From: Brevibacterium zhoupengii
Lineage (GTDB): Bacteria; Actinomycetota; Actinomycetes; Actinomycetales; Brevibacteriaceae
Assembly: GCF_021117425.1 (NCBI RefSeq)
Contig: NZ_CP088298.1
Span: forward strand, 2,046,001-2,110,000
Reading direction: 5' to 3'
Length of the DNA: 64,000 bases
Both the position numbers and the translations under genes were made by a program. Shown piece by piece: positions 9,329-17,230 of the stretch; the first letter of the stretch is position 1, and every line of letters starts with the position of its first letter. A model generated the notes under the pieces. It was given only the letters and a program-made list of their open reading frames with translations. It made no database searches and was not told the origin of the DNA.

Positions 9329-9402
9329 TGGCGGGGGCAAGATTTGAACTTGCGACCTCCGGGTTATGAGCCCGGCGAGCTACCGAACTGCTCCACCCCG
9401 CG
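9329..9402 (-). tRNA. tRNA-fMet (CAT), copy 2
   Basis: Same 74-nt sequence as copy 1, with the initiator-type anticodon stem (GGGCTCATAACCC) and C1:C72 mismatch, CCA not encoded. Followed on its strand by its own intrinsic terminator. Confidence 0.95.
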
Positions 9403-9524
9403 TCGTGTTCTCAACTCTACACGAGCAGTTTCCTGCAGGACAAACCGAAGTCGCGTGACGTCTGCCACATGGACGCTTGCCGTTCACCCCGGATGCGCAC
9501 AGTAAAAAAGATTCGCGTGCAGGC

Positions 9525-9553
9525 TTGCAAGTGGTTGAAAGATAAACTATAGT
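9525..9553 (+). promoter_or_regulatory. Sigma-A-type promoter of the YceI gene
   Basis: TTGCAA (9525-9530), 17-bp spacer, TATAGT (9548-9553), about 40 bp before the start codon. The leader holds a TTGAAA...TTTCAA inverted repeat that could be an operator. Confidence 0.75.
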
Positions 9554-9591
9554 CATTCTTGTACTTCAAATTTCAACCAAAAGGAGAAATC

Positions 9592-10140
9592 ATGACTGCT
9601 CTTCCACAGGGACTCACCGCAGGAATCTGGAACATCGACCCGGTGCACTCCGAGTTCACATTCACCGCTCGCCACGCTGGTGTCTCGAAGGTCCGCGGAC
9701 ATTTCGAGGATATCGCCGGCAGCGTCACCGTCGGTGAGACCCTCGAGGACAGCTCGGTCAGTGCCGAGGCAGACGTCGAATCGATCTCCACTCGCAATCC
9801 TCAGCGCGACGGACACCTCAAGAGCGGTGACTTCTTCGAGGCTGAGAACAACCCCAAGCTGACCTTCAACTCCACCGGGATCAAAGCCTCGAGCAACGAT
9901 GAGTTCGACCTGGTCGGAGAGCTCACAATGCGCGGAGTGACCAAGGAAGTCACCTTCTCCACCGAATTCAGCGGAGTTGCCACCGATCCCAACGGAAACC
10001 AGGTTGCAGGCCTTTCGGCATCGTCCAAGGTCGACCGTAAGGACTTCGGCATGGAGTTCAACGCAGTTCTCGGCGGCGGCGAGCTGCTGGTGTCCAACAA
10101 GATCAAGATCGAACTGGAACTCGAACTCGTCAAGGCCTGA
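9592..10140 (+). CDS. YceI family lipid-binding-fold protein
   Basis: A 182-aa YceI-family protein: the conserved opening GIWNIDPVHSEFTFTARHAGVSKVRGHF, the central RNPQRDGHLKSGDFFEAENNPKLTF and the end strand pattern are all present. YceI proteins form a lipocalin-like barrel that binds isoprenoid or amide lipids; the physiological role is mostly unknown. No signal peptide, so it is cytoplasmic here, unlike periplasmic E. coli YceI. The ATG at 9592 has AAGGAG six nt upstream. Monocistronic, with its own promoter and a strong terminator. Confidence 0.93.
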   Translation: MTALPQGLTAGIWNIDPVHSEFTFTARHAGVSKVRGHFEDIAGSVTVGETLEDSSVSAEADVESISTRNPQRDGHLKSGDFFEAENNPKLTFNSTGIKASSNDEFDLVGELTMRGVTKEVTFSTEFSGVATDPNGNQVAGLSASSKVDRKDFGMEFNAVLGGGELLVSNKIKIELELELVKA

Positions 10141-10204
10141 ATCTCCTGAAACTGCCAAGGCACCTCGGTGCTGAGAAATTGATTCTCGGGCAGGGCTGAC
10201 GAAA

Positions 10205-10248
10205 AGAGCAGGGGGCGGATCGCACTAATGCGGTCCGCCCCCTGCTCT
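10205..10248. terminator. Bidirectional terminator between yceI and the aminotransferase gene
   Basis: AGAGCAGGGGGCGGA pairs with TCCGCCCCCTGCTCT over a loop of about 14 nt; convergent genes on both sides. Confidence 0.85.
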
Positions 10249-10300
10249 ATGGTTTTCCGGCACGGACTTCCGACCTGTACCGCTGACAGGGGTGTGGTGA

Positions 10301-11572
10301 TCAGGTGTGGGCGCGCAGCGTATTCGGGTTGAGGCGCAATTCGGTGGCGAGCTGATTGAACAGCTGCGCCCCTCGCTCAACATCGCCAGGTGATTTGCAG
10401 AACGAATAGCGGATGGATGATCTGTAGGCGGTGTGCGCAGGCGACCCCTGCCTGCACAGTGCGGGTACTGGTATTCCGACGAGGGAAAAACGCCGTGCCA
10501 GCAGTTCATTGAGTTCGAACGCGTCCAGATCTGTCAGAGCCGAGAAATCGACGACGGTGAAGTATCCTGCGGCCGGAGTCGACGCGATGACTCCGGGGAC
10601 GGCACGGCAGGCCGGCACCAAGACCTCGGCTCTGTGCTGCAACGACTTACGATTATCGGCAATGAAGGTTGAGTCCCCGGTCAGAGTGCGCGCCAGTCCG
10701 ACCTGCATGGGGCCGCTCGCTGTGAATGTGAGGAACTGTTTGACCGCTTGAATGGCCTTTCTGACTTCGGGTTCGGCAATCACCCAGCCGATCTTCCAAC
10801 CAGTCGCGTTCCAGGATTTGCCCGCCGAGGAAACTGTGACGACTCGTGCACTGTCCTCGATTGCTACGGCCGGAGGTACATGGGGCGTGCCGTCGAGGAC
10901 CAGCTGCTCGTAGACCTCGTCAGTGAGGACCCAAGCATCGACCCTGACCGCGGCATCGCCGATTCGAGCCAGATCCTCACCGCTGAACATGAAACCGGTC
11001 GGATTGTGAGGTGTGTTGATGAGGATGATCGAGGGAGAGGACTCGGCCGCGGCCACAGCTTCCTCGAAGCGCACCCAATTGGGTGCGAATCCACCGTCAT
11101 CTGTCGGCAGGATCGGCACGGTGACGAGTGTTCCGCCGGCGGCGGCTATCGCAGCTGGGTACGAGTCGTAGTACGGCTCGAAGGTGAGGACCGTCCCGCC
11201 CCGGGGGAGCAGAGCCAGAATCGCTGCGGTGAGGCCTTCTGTCGCCCCACACGTATAGAGCACCTGCTGTGGAGACACTTCTTGGCCGAAATCATGATGG
11301 CGTTGTTCGGCCACGGCCTCGAGGAGCGCGGGAAACCCCTGACCGGGCGCGTATTGGTTGTAGCCCTCACGCATGGCCTGGGCAGCAGTGTCGATGAGCT
11401 CAGCGGGAGCATCGGTACCTGGTGCTCCCTGGCCCAGATTCACTGCGCCGGTCTGGGCAGCGAATGCTGTCATCTGACCGTAGATCGTTTCGCCGATCGT
11501 TCCGTCAGCATTGATCAGGCCGGCTGCATCTGCCATCGAGTGCCACAGATCGGCACGCATCACATCGGGCAT
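10301..11572 (-). CDS. PLP-dependent class I/II aminotransferase
   Basis: A 423-aa fold-type I aminotransferase. It shows the substrate-loop NLGQGAPGTDAP, GATEGL, the NTPHNPTG segment binding the pyridine ring, LTDEVYEQL, the Schiff-base lysine in SSAGKSWNATGWKIGW (near residue 250) and the phosphate/carboxylate Arg region IRYSFCKS near the end. Relatives include kynurenine/glutamine aminotransferases and DapC-like enzymes; the substrate cannot be assigned. It is the last gene of a leftward run hisN-rsgA-aroA, 46 bp behind hisN, and may share its transcript. Confidence 0.9.
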   Translation of the reverse strand: MPDVMRADLWHSMADAAGLINADGTIGETIYGQMTAFAAQTGAVNLGQGAPGTDAPAELIDTAAQAMREGYNQYAPGQGFPALLEAVAEQRHHDFGQEVSPQQVLYTCGATEGLTAAILALLPRGGTVLTFEPYYDSYPAAIAAAGGTLVTVPILPTDDGGFAPNWVRFEEAVAAAESSPSIILINTPHNPTGFMFSGEDLARIGDAAVRVDAWVLTDEVYEQLVLDGTPHVPPAVAIEDSARVVTVSSAGKSWNATGWKIGWVIAEPEVRKAIQAVKQFLTFTASGPMQVGLARTLTGDSTFIADNRKSLQHRAEVLVPACRAVPGVIASTPAAGYFTVVDFSALTDLDAFELNELLARRFSLVGIPVPALCRQGSPAHTAYRSSIRYSFCKSPGDVERGAQLFNQLATELRLNPNTLRAHT

Positions 11573-11618
11573 CTGTCTTCCTTTTCTTCTTCAGCGATTC
11601 CTGGGTGGCCGATCGTTC

Positions 11619-12425
11619 TCACGCCTGTGCGTCGGTGCGCACCGACGCTGGCGCGACGCGGCCAAGCCGATCGAGGGCAGATTCGTGAAGCTTTGAGTTG
11701 CTTGCGAGAGCGTTGCCGCCGAATGGCCCGGCGATGCCAGCGGTATTGGTGAAGGTCCCGCCCGCTTCGAGCACGATCGGGGTCAGCGCGCCCATGTCGT
11801 AGAGCTCCAACTCCGGTTCGCATGCGAGGTCCACTGCGCCCTCGGCGAGGAGCATATATGAGTAGAAGTCGCCGTAGCCTCGAGTTCGCCACAGAGAATC
11901 ACAGAGACCGAGGAACTCATCGAGGATTCCCAGTTGCTTCCACCCTGACAGCGAGGCGTACGACATCGAAGCGTCCTCGAGGGAATCGACGGCAGATACG
12001 TGTATCTGACGGGCAGGTTCTCCCAGCGCCGAGGTGAAGGCACCCTGACCAGCCTCGGCCCACCAGCGTCGACCCAAAGCGGGCGCTGAGACCATGCCGA
12101 GGACTGGTGTCTGTCCGTCGTAGAGCGAGATCAGTGTCGCCCAGATTGGCACACCTCGGACATAGTTCTTCGTGCCGTCGATCGGATCGATGATCCACCG
12201 TCTCGGCGAGGTGCCCTGGGATCCGAACTCTTCGCCCAGAACGCTGTCATCCGGGCGTTCACGCTTGATTCCGTCCACGATTGCCGCTTCGACAGCCCGG
12301 TCGCATTCGGTGACCGGTGTCAGGTCGGGTTTGGTTTCGACGGTGAAGTCCTGGGCCACAAAGTGGTGGTAGCTGATGGAGTCCGCGAGGTCGGCGAGTT
12401 CGGTTGCCAGGTCGAGATCGTTCAT
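11619..12425 (-). CDS. hisN: Histidinol-phosphatase, inositol monophosphatase family
   Basis: A 268-aa Mg2+-dependent phosphatase of the IMPase superfamily. Metal-binding motifs are in place: GEEFG (about residue 65), WIIDPIDGTKNYVRG (about 77-92) and the C-terminal ELYDMGAL that holds the last metal Asp. The closest named group is the actinobacterial HisN, which hydrolyses histidinol phosphate in histidine synthesis, and the size and start pattern fit. A general inositol-phosphatase role is the alternative. It follows rsgA by 9 bp in a leftward operon. Confidence 0.85.
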   Translation of the reverse strand: MNDLDLATELADLADSISYHHFVAQDFTVETKPDLTPVTECDRAVEAAIVDGIKRERPDDSVLGEEFGSQGTSPRRWIIDPIDGTKNYVRGVPIWATLISLYDGQTPVLGMVSAPALGRRWWAEAGQGAFTSALGEPARQIHVSAVDSLEDASMSYASLSGWKQLGILDEFLGLCDSLWRTRGYGDFYSYMLLAEGAVDLACEPELELYDMGALTPIVLEAGGTFTNTAGIAGPFGGNALASNSKLHESALDRLGRVAPASVRTDAQA

Positions 12426-12434
12426 GCCTCCACC

Positions 12435-13478
12435 CTATCCAGTCGTGGGCAGCAGCCTGCGCAGTGACTCCAACCGTGAGACTCCACCAGGTCCTGCGTT
12501 GCCCTCGCTGACCCAGGCATCGAGCCGACAGCCTGGTGCGTCTGCCTTATGAGTGCATCCGCGCGGACACTCGGCTGTGGCCTCGACAAGCTCTGGGAAA
12601 GCCGAGATCAGCGTGTCCCGATCCACGTGTGCAAGTCCGAAGCTGCGGACTCCAGGGGTGTCGACGAGCCAGCCTCCTCCATCTAGTGGGAGGCAGACCG
12701 CAGAGGACGAGGTGTGGCGGCCACGTCCGGTCACATCATTGACATGGCCGGTGGCTCTCTCTGCGCGAGGGACCAGAGCATTCATCAGGGTTGATTTGCC
12801 GACCCCCGAGTGTCCGATCAACACGCTGATCTGACCGTGCAGTCGATCGAAGACAGCTGCATCGGTGAGTCTTCCGTCAGGACTGAGACCTGAGGAGACG
12901 ATCTCGACTCCAGTCGCCGAGAACCTTCGTATGATCTCATCAGCTGGTTTCAGATCGGTTTTGGTGACGATGAGCAGGGGAGTGATTCCAGCGTCGAAAG
13001 CCGCCGTCAGTGCCCGATCGATAAGTCCGAACGAGGGCTCAGGGTCCTCCGTTGCAGTGACGATCCCCATGACATCGACATTGGCTACGATCACACGTTC
13101 CGTCGGATCTGTGTCGTCGGCGCTGCGGCGCAGCAGAGTGCGTCGCTTTGTGATCTCGACCAGGCGCGCAAGGGAGCCCTTGCTGCCTGACGTGTCGCCG
13201 ACCAGCTTGACGATGTCGCCGGGAACGACAGCGTCTTTGCGCAGGTGAGAAGCCCTTACGGCCGTGACCTTGGACGTAGCTTCATCCGACCTGGAATCAT
13301 CCGGGCGCGTACCCGTACCCGTGCCATCGGCGACGACGACACGATAGCGCCCACGGTCAACGGCAGTGACGAGACCTTCGACGGCTGCATCGTGGTTCGG
13401 TCTGTTCTTCGTCCGCGGTCTGGAGCCGCGCCTGTTCGGCCGAGGACGATAGTCCTCGTCGCGGTAGATCCGTGACAT
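12435..13478 (-). CDS. rsgA: Ribosome small subunit-dependent GTPase A
   Basis: A 347-aa circularly permuted GTPase for late 30S maturation. Order seen: basic N terminus, OB-fold domain (VEGLVTAVDRGRYRVV), G4 motif TKTDL, then G1 GHSGVGKSTLMNAL, G2 region GRGRHTSS, G3 DTPGVRSFG, and the C-terminal zinc-binding cluster with Cys/His in ECPRGCTHKADAPGC. The G4-G1-G3 order proves the permutation. It abuts aroA (1 bp apart) and precedes hisN, so all three are likely one transcript. Confidence 0.96.
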   Translation of the reverse strand: MSRIYRDEDYRPRPNRRGSRPRTKNRPNHDAAVEGLVTAVDRGRYRVVVADGTGTGTRPDDSRSDEATSKVTAVRASHLRKDAVVPGDIVKLVGDTSGSKGSLARLVEITKRRTLLRRSADDTDPTERVIVANVDVMGIVTATEDPEPSFGLIDRALTAAFDAGITPLLIVTKTDLKPADEIIRRFSATGVEIVSSGLSPDGRLTDAAVFDRLHGQISVLIGHSGVGKSTLMNALVPRAERATGHVNDVTGRGRHTSSSAVCLPLDGGGWLVDTPGVRSFGLAHVDRDTLISAFPELVEATAECPRGCTHKADAPGCRLDAWVSEGNAGPGGVSRLESLRRLLPTTG

Positions 13479-13479
13479 C

Positions 13480-14808
13480 TCAGGCCAGCCGACTCAGCAT
13501 GGCTTCCCACAGCTGGGTGAATTCCGGCAATGTCTTCGCCACAGTGTCGGCGTTTTCGATGACCAGACCGTCAACGCGGAGTCCCAGAAGGGCGCCGGCC
13601 ATGACCATCCGGTGATCGTTGTATGTGTGCCACATCCCGGAGCGTGGTCTTGCGCCGGTAATCGTCAGCGACGTCGACTGCTCAACGACGTGAATGCCGA
13701 TGGCACTGAGCTCGCGGTGCAGCGCAGATAGCCGATCAGTCTCGTGTCCGCGTAGGTGGCCGATGCCAGTCAGCCTCGAGGTCCCCTCGGCCATGGCTGC
13801 CAGGGCGGCAACCACTGGTGTGAGTTCGCCGATGGCGGAGAGGTCGAGGTCGACGGCTTGCAGAACCGTCGGTCCCTGGACCCGGAGACCGTGTCTGTCC
13901 AGGGTTGTGGTGCCGCCGAAGGCTTCGATGATGCTTCGGAACCCATCGCCGGCCTGGGTTGTATGCGCCGGCCAGTCGAGGACGGTGACGTCTCCCTGGG
14001 TGGCCAGAGCGGCAGCGACGAAGGCTGCCGCATTGGACAGGTCTGGTTCGACCTGGACATCGAGTCCGCGCGGCAGTCCCGGCTCGACGACCCAGTGTTC
14101 AGGCTGGGGCTCGGTGACGTCGACCCCGGCATCGGCGAGGACTTCCAGTGTCATATCGACGTGGGCTCGGCTGGGCACGCTCTCGCCGCGGTTGACGAGT
14201 TCGATTCCCAGGGGCATGGCCGGAGCAGTCAGAAGCATCCCCGAGACGAACTGGCTTGAGGCGCTGGCATCGATCTCGAGGTGTCCACCGCGCAGGTCGG
14301 ACTGAGCATGGATCGTCATCGGCAGCAGATTGTCCTCTGCGGTGATGGAGACGCCGAGGTGGGTCAGGGCATCGATGATGACAGACATCGGTCTGACCCT
14401 GGCCTGCGCATCACCGTCGAGGACGACCTCTCGTCCGGTGGCGGCTGCGAGTGGGGGAACGAAGCGCATCACTGTTCCGGCTAGGCCGCAGTCGATGGTG
14501 ATCGGAGGACCCTCGCGCTGTGCGGAGAAATCGATGGGTGTGATCTGAAGGCTGCCGTCGACTTCGTCGATGTCGGCACCGAGAGCTCTCAATGCCTCAA
14601 TCATGAGCAACGTGTCACGGCTGCGCAGCCATCCTCGTATGACCGAATTCGATTCAGCCAGCGCAGCAAGGACGAGATAGCGGTTCGTCAGAGACTTCGA
14701 GCCGGGAACGCTGACAGTTGCAGTGACGCCGCCACCGGCGACCGGCGCAAGCCAGTCGCCGGTGGCGGGTGCAGTGAGATCGGGTGTGTCAGTCAACGCC
14801 AAGCGCAC
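13480..14808 (-). CDS. aroA: 3-phosphoshikimate 1-carboxyvinyltransferase (EPSP synthase)
   Basis: A 442-aa EPSP synthase joining shikimate-3-phosphate and PEP in aromatic amino acid synthesis. Seen: PGSKSLTNRYLVLAALA with catalytic Lys, GLAGTVMRFVPPLAA (the GNAGT-like PEP/glyphosate loop, here G-L-A-G-T), ASASSQFVSG, SNAAAFVAAAL, and the end motif YNDHRMVMAGALLGL. Length is normal. It overlaps the upstream doxX gene by 20 bp and is followed 1 bp later by rsgA. Confidence 0.96.
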   Translation of the reverse strand: MRLALTDTPDLTAPATGDWLAPVAGGGVTATVSVPGSKSLTNRYLVLAALAESNSVIRGWLRSRDTLLMIEALRALGADIDEVDGSLQITPIDFSAQREGPPITIDCGLAGTVMRFVPPLAAATGREVVLDGDAQARVRPMSVIIDALTHLGVSITAEDNLLPMTIHAQSDLRGGHLEIDASASSQFVSGMLLTAPAMPLGIELVNRGESVPSRAHVDMTLEVLADAGVDVTEPQPEHWVVEPGLPRGLDVQVEPDLSNAAAFVAAALATQGDVTVLDWPAHTTQAGDGFRSIIEAFGGTTTLDRHGLRVQGPTVLQAVDLDLSAIGELTPVVAALAAMAEGTSRLTGIGHLRGHETDRLSALHRELSAIGIHVVEQSTSLTITGARPRSGMWHTYNDHRMVMAGALLGLRVDGLVIENADTVAKTLPEFTQLWEAMLSRLA

Positions 14809-15286
14809 TCATCGCTTGTTTGGAGGTGTCTTCGACTGAGGACCAGAGATCTTCCGCAGCATGCTGTGTGCGCCACCAGAGTCCTGGCTTACCAGCCGTG
14901 TCGACGCTGGCCAGCAATGCGCCGCCGAGCATCGAGGTGCGAATCAGCGTGCGCTCAGTGCGTGCCCGCTTATCGTCTTTCGACGTGGCCTTCTCCGCTG
15001 CGATGCGTTCACCGACGGTGTCGAGGAGGTAGGTGCCGACGAGGATCGTGGCACTCACGCGTGGGAACCGGCCGATGGCCAGCAGCGAGCCCGCAGCGAC
15101 CTGGGCCGCTCCGGTTGCACGTGCCAGGGTAGGAGCATCGATGGGCACGTCGATCTGTTTGCGCGCCAGGTTGAGCAACGGGCCGATCGATGCGGCCGCT
15201 GCTTCCGGGCGACGCAGACGGTCAACACCGTTGCTGATGTAACCGGCGGCCAGCATGGGCCGTGCGAGGAATCTGATTGGAGACAC
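14789..15286 (-). CDS. DoxX family membrane protein
   Basis: A 165-aa protein with the DoxX-family start (IRFLARPMLAAGYISNGVDRLRRP) and helices AAQVAAGSLLAIGRFPRVSATILVGTYLLD that form the membrane bundle; TSMLGGALLASVDT is a further segment. In mycobacteria a DoxX protein works with a superoxide dismutase and a thiosulfate sulfurtransferase in thiol/oxidative stress; here it is divergent from sigR, which fits a redox theme by inference only. First gene of the leftward aroA block, overlapping aroA by 20 bp. Confidence 0.85.
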   Translation of the reverse strand: MSPIRFLARPMLAAGYISNGVDRLRRPEAAAASIGPLLNLARKQIDVPIDAPTLARATGAAQVAAGSLLAIGRFPRVSATILVGTYLLDTVGERIAAEKATSKDDKRARTERTLIRTSMLGGALLASVDTAGKPGLWWRTQHAAEDLWSSVEDTSKQAMSALGVD

Positions 15287-15338
15287 TATGGTCCTTCCTA
15301 CGTGTCGGGCATCTCACTGGCAAGCATAACGGTTGTCC

Positions 15339-15366
15339 GGGAATAGTGGGGCCTCGCCCCGGTGTT
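15339..15366 (+). promoter_or_regulatory. Possible SigR-dependent autoregulatory promoter
   Basis: GGGAAT (15339-15344) and GTT (15364-15366), 19 bp apart, resemble the SigR/SigH promoter pattern GGGAAT then GTT, located about 70 bp before the sigR start. The spacing is at or slightly beyond the usual range, so this is tentative. Confidence 0.45.
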
Positions 15367-15436
15367 GAATCAGAGAATACGCACCGGTGAGGGCGAGCCT
15401 GGCCGGTGTCGAGTCGATAGGCAGAAGGAGAAGTCT

Positions 15437-16093
15437 GTGAACGCCACTGCCGTCCTGGAGAGAACGGGCGTACCATTGACTACGATGACCGAATCAGTCA
15501 AAGAAGTCCCCGAGACCAAGGCCGAGCGTTCGGCCCGTTTCGAGCGTGACGCTCTGGAGTATCTCAATCAGCTCTACGCAGCTGCGCTGCGAATGACCCG
15601 CAACCCCGCCGATGCCGAAGACCTCGTTCAGGAGGCGTACGCGAAGGCTTATGCGGCGTTCCATCAGTACAAGCCGGGAACCAATCTCAAAGCATGGCTG
15701 TACCGGATTCTCACGAACACCTTCATCAACAACTACCGGAAGAAGCAGCGGCAGCCGCAGGAGCACGGCGGTGAGGATATCGAGGACTGGCAGATCGCCC
15801 AAGCGGCGAGCCATTCCTCTTCGGGAGGTCGCTCAGCGGAGCTCGAGGCTCTCGACCATCTTCCGGACTCTGATGTCAAGGATGCTCTGTCGGAACTGCC
15901 TGAAGACTTCCGCATGGTTGTCTACTATGCCGATGTCGAAGGTCTGCCGTACAAGGAAATCGCTGAGATCATGGATACGCCTATCGGCACCGTGATGTCG
16001 CGTCTGCACCGTGGTCGGCGTCAGCTGCGAGAGATGCTGGCAGACTATGCAGCGGATCGTGGCTTCTCCAAATCTGCGGGAGGTGCGAAATGA
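15437..16093 (+). CDS. sigR: ECF sigma factor SigR (SigH type, thiol-oxidative stress)
   Basis: A 218-aa sigma-70 ECF factor. Region 2 is at [34 protein letters not shown] with the extended [24 protein letters not shown]; region 4 is at [48 protein letters not shown] at 15437 is chosen because GAAGGAG lies just upstream; a later ATG (MTESVKEV) is possible, and dual starts are known for streptomycete sigR. The stop overlaps rshA by 4 bp (ATGA). It should activate thioredoxin and mycothiol genes when the zinc anti-sigma factor is oxidised. Confidence 0.93.
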   Translation: MNATAVLERTGVPLTTMTESVKEVPETKAERSARFERDALEYLNQLYAAALRMTRNPADAEDLVQEAYAKAYAAFHQYKPGTNLKAWLYRILTNTFINNYRKKQRQPQEHGGEDIEDWQIAQAASHSSSGGRSAELEALDHLPDSDVKDALSELPEDFRMVVYYADVEGLPYKEIAEIMDTPIGTVMSRLHRGRRQLREMLADYAADRGFSKSAGGAK

Positions 16094-16362
16094 GCGATGA
16101 ATGCTGTGAGAACGTGCGCGCTGAATCTCTGATGCGCATCTACCACTATCTTGATGGCGAACTGACGACGACAGAGATCCGCGAGATCTCTGTCCATCTC
16201 GAGCATTGCCCGTCGTGTCACGACGAATACGAGATCGAGGCGCTGCTCAAGGAACTGGTGCGCAGATCCTGCAGCCGGGAGCAGGCACCGATGGGTCTGC
16301 GTGAGAAGATTCGCCAGCGGATCGCCACCGAACAGACGGTGTGGCCGGGCACCGGAGTCTGA
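16090..16362 (+). CDS. rshA: Zinc-binding anti-sigma factor of SigR (RsrA/RshA)
   Basis: A 90-aa ZAS-family anti-sigma factor. The redox zinc centre is visible as [11 protein letters not shown] (HxxxCxxC), with additional Cys residues at the N terminus (SDECCENV) and at RSCSRE. Oxidation of the Cys pair releases zinc and frees SigR. The mycothiol-system annotation follows the family. It is translationally coupled to sigR by an ATGA overlap and closed by a perfect 40-nt palindromic terminator. Confidence 0.95.
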   Translation: MSDECCENVRAESLMRIYHYLDGELTTTEIREISVHLEHCPSCHDEYEIEALLKELVRRSCSREQAPMGLREKIRQRIATEQTVWPGTGV

Positions 16363-16399
16363 TCGCCTGATAGCGGCATCGGAACTGTCAGAGGCAGCA

Positions 16400-16439
16400 G
16401 AAGAGGGCGGGGAGAATGATCATTCTCCCCGCCCTCTTC
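16400..16439. terminator. Perfect 40-nt palindrome, bidirectional terminator
   Basis: Arms of GAAGAGGGCGGGGAGAATGA and its exact complement meet with no loop. It lies between convergent rshA and the bL37 gene and can end both transcripts. Confidence 0.9.
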
Positions 16440-16464
16440 ACATGTCCTGGTTGATTCGAAAGAA

Positions 16465-16539
16465 TCAGCCGTTCGGACGCTTACCATGGTTCGCGTTGGA
16501 ACGACGACGGTCGTGACGCTTACGGCTGCGCTTGCTCAT
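16465..16539 (-). CDS. 50S ribosomal protein bL37
   Basis: A 24-codon gene, too short for standard gene calling. The product begins MSKRSRKRHDRRR and ends NANHGKRPNG, the pattern of the actinobacterial 24-residue ribosomal protein bL37 first seen in mycobacterial ribosome structures. A strong GAAGGAG lies about 8 nt before the ATG and the terminator palindrome lies downstream. Basic composition and conserved NHGKRPN end make the call secure. Confidence 0.9.
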   Translation of the reverse strand: MSKRSRKRHDRRRSNANHGKRPNG

Positions 16540-16615
16540 GACTACACTCCTTCACTAGATGTTTCATTCTTTCATGACCACTGTGCCTGGGCAAAGTGTC
16601 CCTACTCGACGATGA

Positions 16616-17230
16616 TCAGGAATCGCCCATGGCGTCTTGTACTCCCAGCCACGGGAACCAACCACGGTGCAGGACCAGCCACGCGAGGAGGCCATAGCCT
16701 TCCTGAGCAGGAAGATGGTCTCGCGAGGAAGCGATCTCACGTTGCCACACGGGATGACCGAGCAATGGGGTGAACGTATCGACATAGGCGATGCCTCGTC
16801 GCTTTGCGACATCTGAGAAGCTCGTGTTGAGTTCTGCGATCCCACGGTTCCGGTCGGAGTTGTACTCCGGGGGAGGGCCGATGACGAAGGCGGAGACCTT
16901 CCGAGCCAGCGCTTCGTCGAGCACGTTGGCGACATCGAGTCGAGCACGGGTAACGGACCGACCAGAATCGAGATCGCCGGATCCCAAAGCCAGCACCAAG
17001 CGATTGTCGCCGTCGGAGGAGAACCTCAGGGACGCCTCGGCGATGGTGCGAGCATGCAGACCTGAGGAGTCCTCGTGCGGAACTGCCAGAGGAAAGACTC
17101 TGAGATCGGGCAGGCTGGGCAGTGTCCTGGCGGTGACACGTCCCACCCACCCGAGGCCACGGCCATCACCGTGACCGGCGACCAAAGGGCCGCCGACCAC
17201 AGCAACAGTCGTTGGAGTCACGGAGCTCAC
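16616..17230 (-). CDS. SGNH/GDSL-type hydrolase
   Basis: A 204-aa protein that looks like a diverged SGNH esterase: block I is VVGGPLVAGHGDGRGLGWVGR (GDSL-like, but the Ser is replaced around GGPLV), block III is LALGSGDLDSGRS in the place of GxND, and SSRDHLPAQEGYGLLA holds the C-terminal Asp-x-His pair. No signal peptide. Because the nucleophile position is not a clear Ser, catalytic activity is doubtful. It overlaps the end of kgd by 4 bp and is co-transcribed. Confidence 0.75.
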   Translation of the reverse strand: MSSVTPTTVAVVGGPLVAGHGDGRGLGWVGRVTARTLPSLPDLRVFPLAVPHEDSSGLHARTIAEASLRFSSDGDNRLVLALGSGDLDSGRSVTRARLDVANVLDEALARKVSAFVIGPPPEYNSDRNRGIAELNTSFSDVAKRRGIAYVDTFTPLLGHPVWQREIASSRDHLPAQEGYGLLAWLVLHRGWFPWLGVQDAMGDS

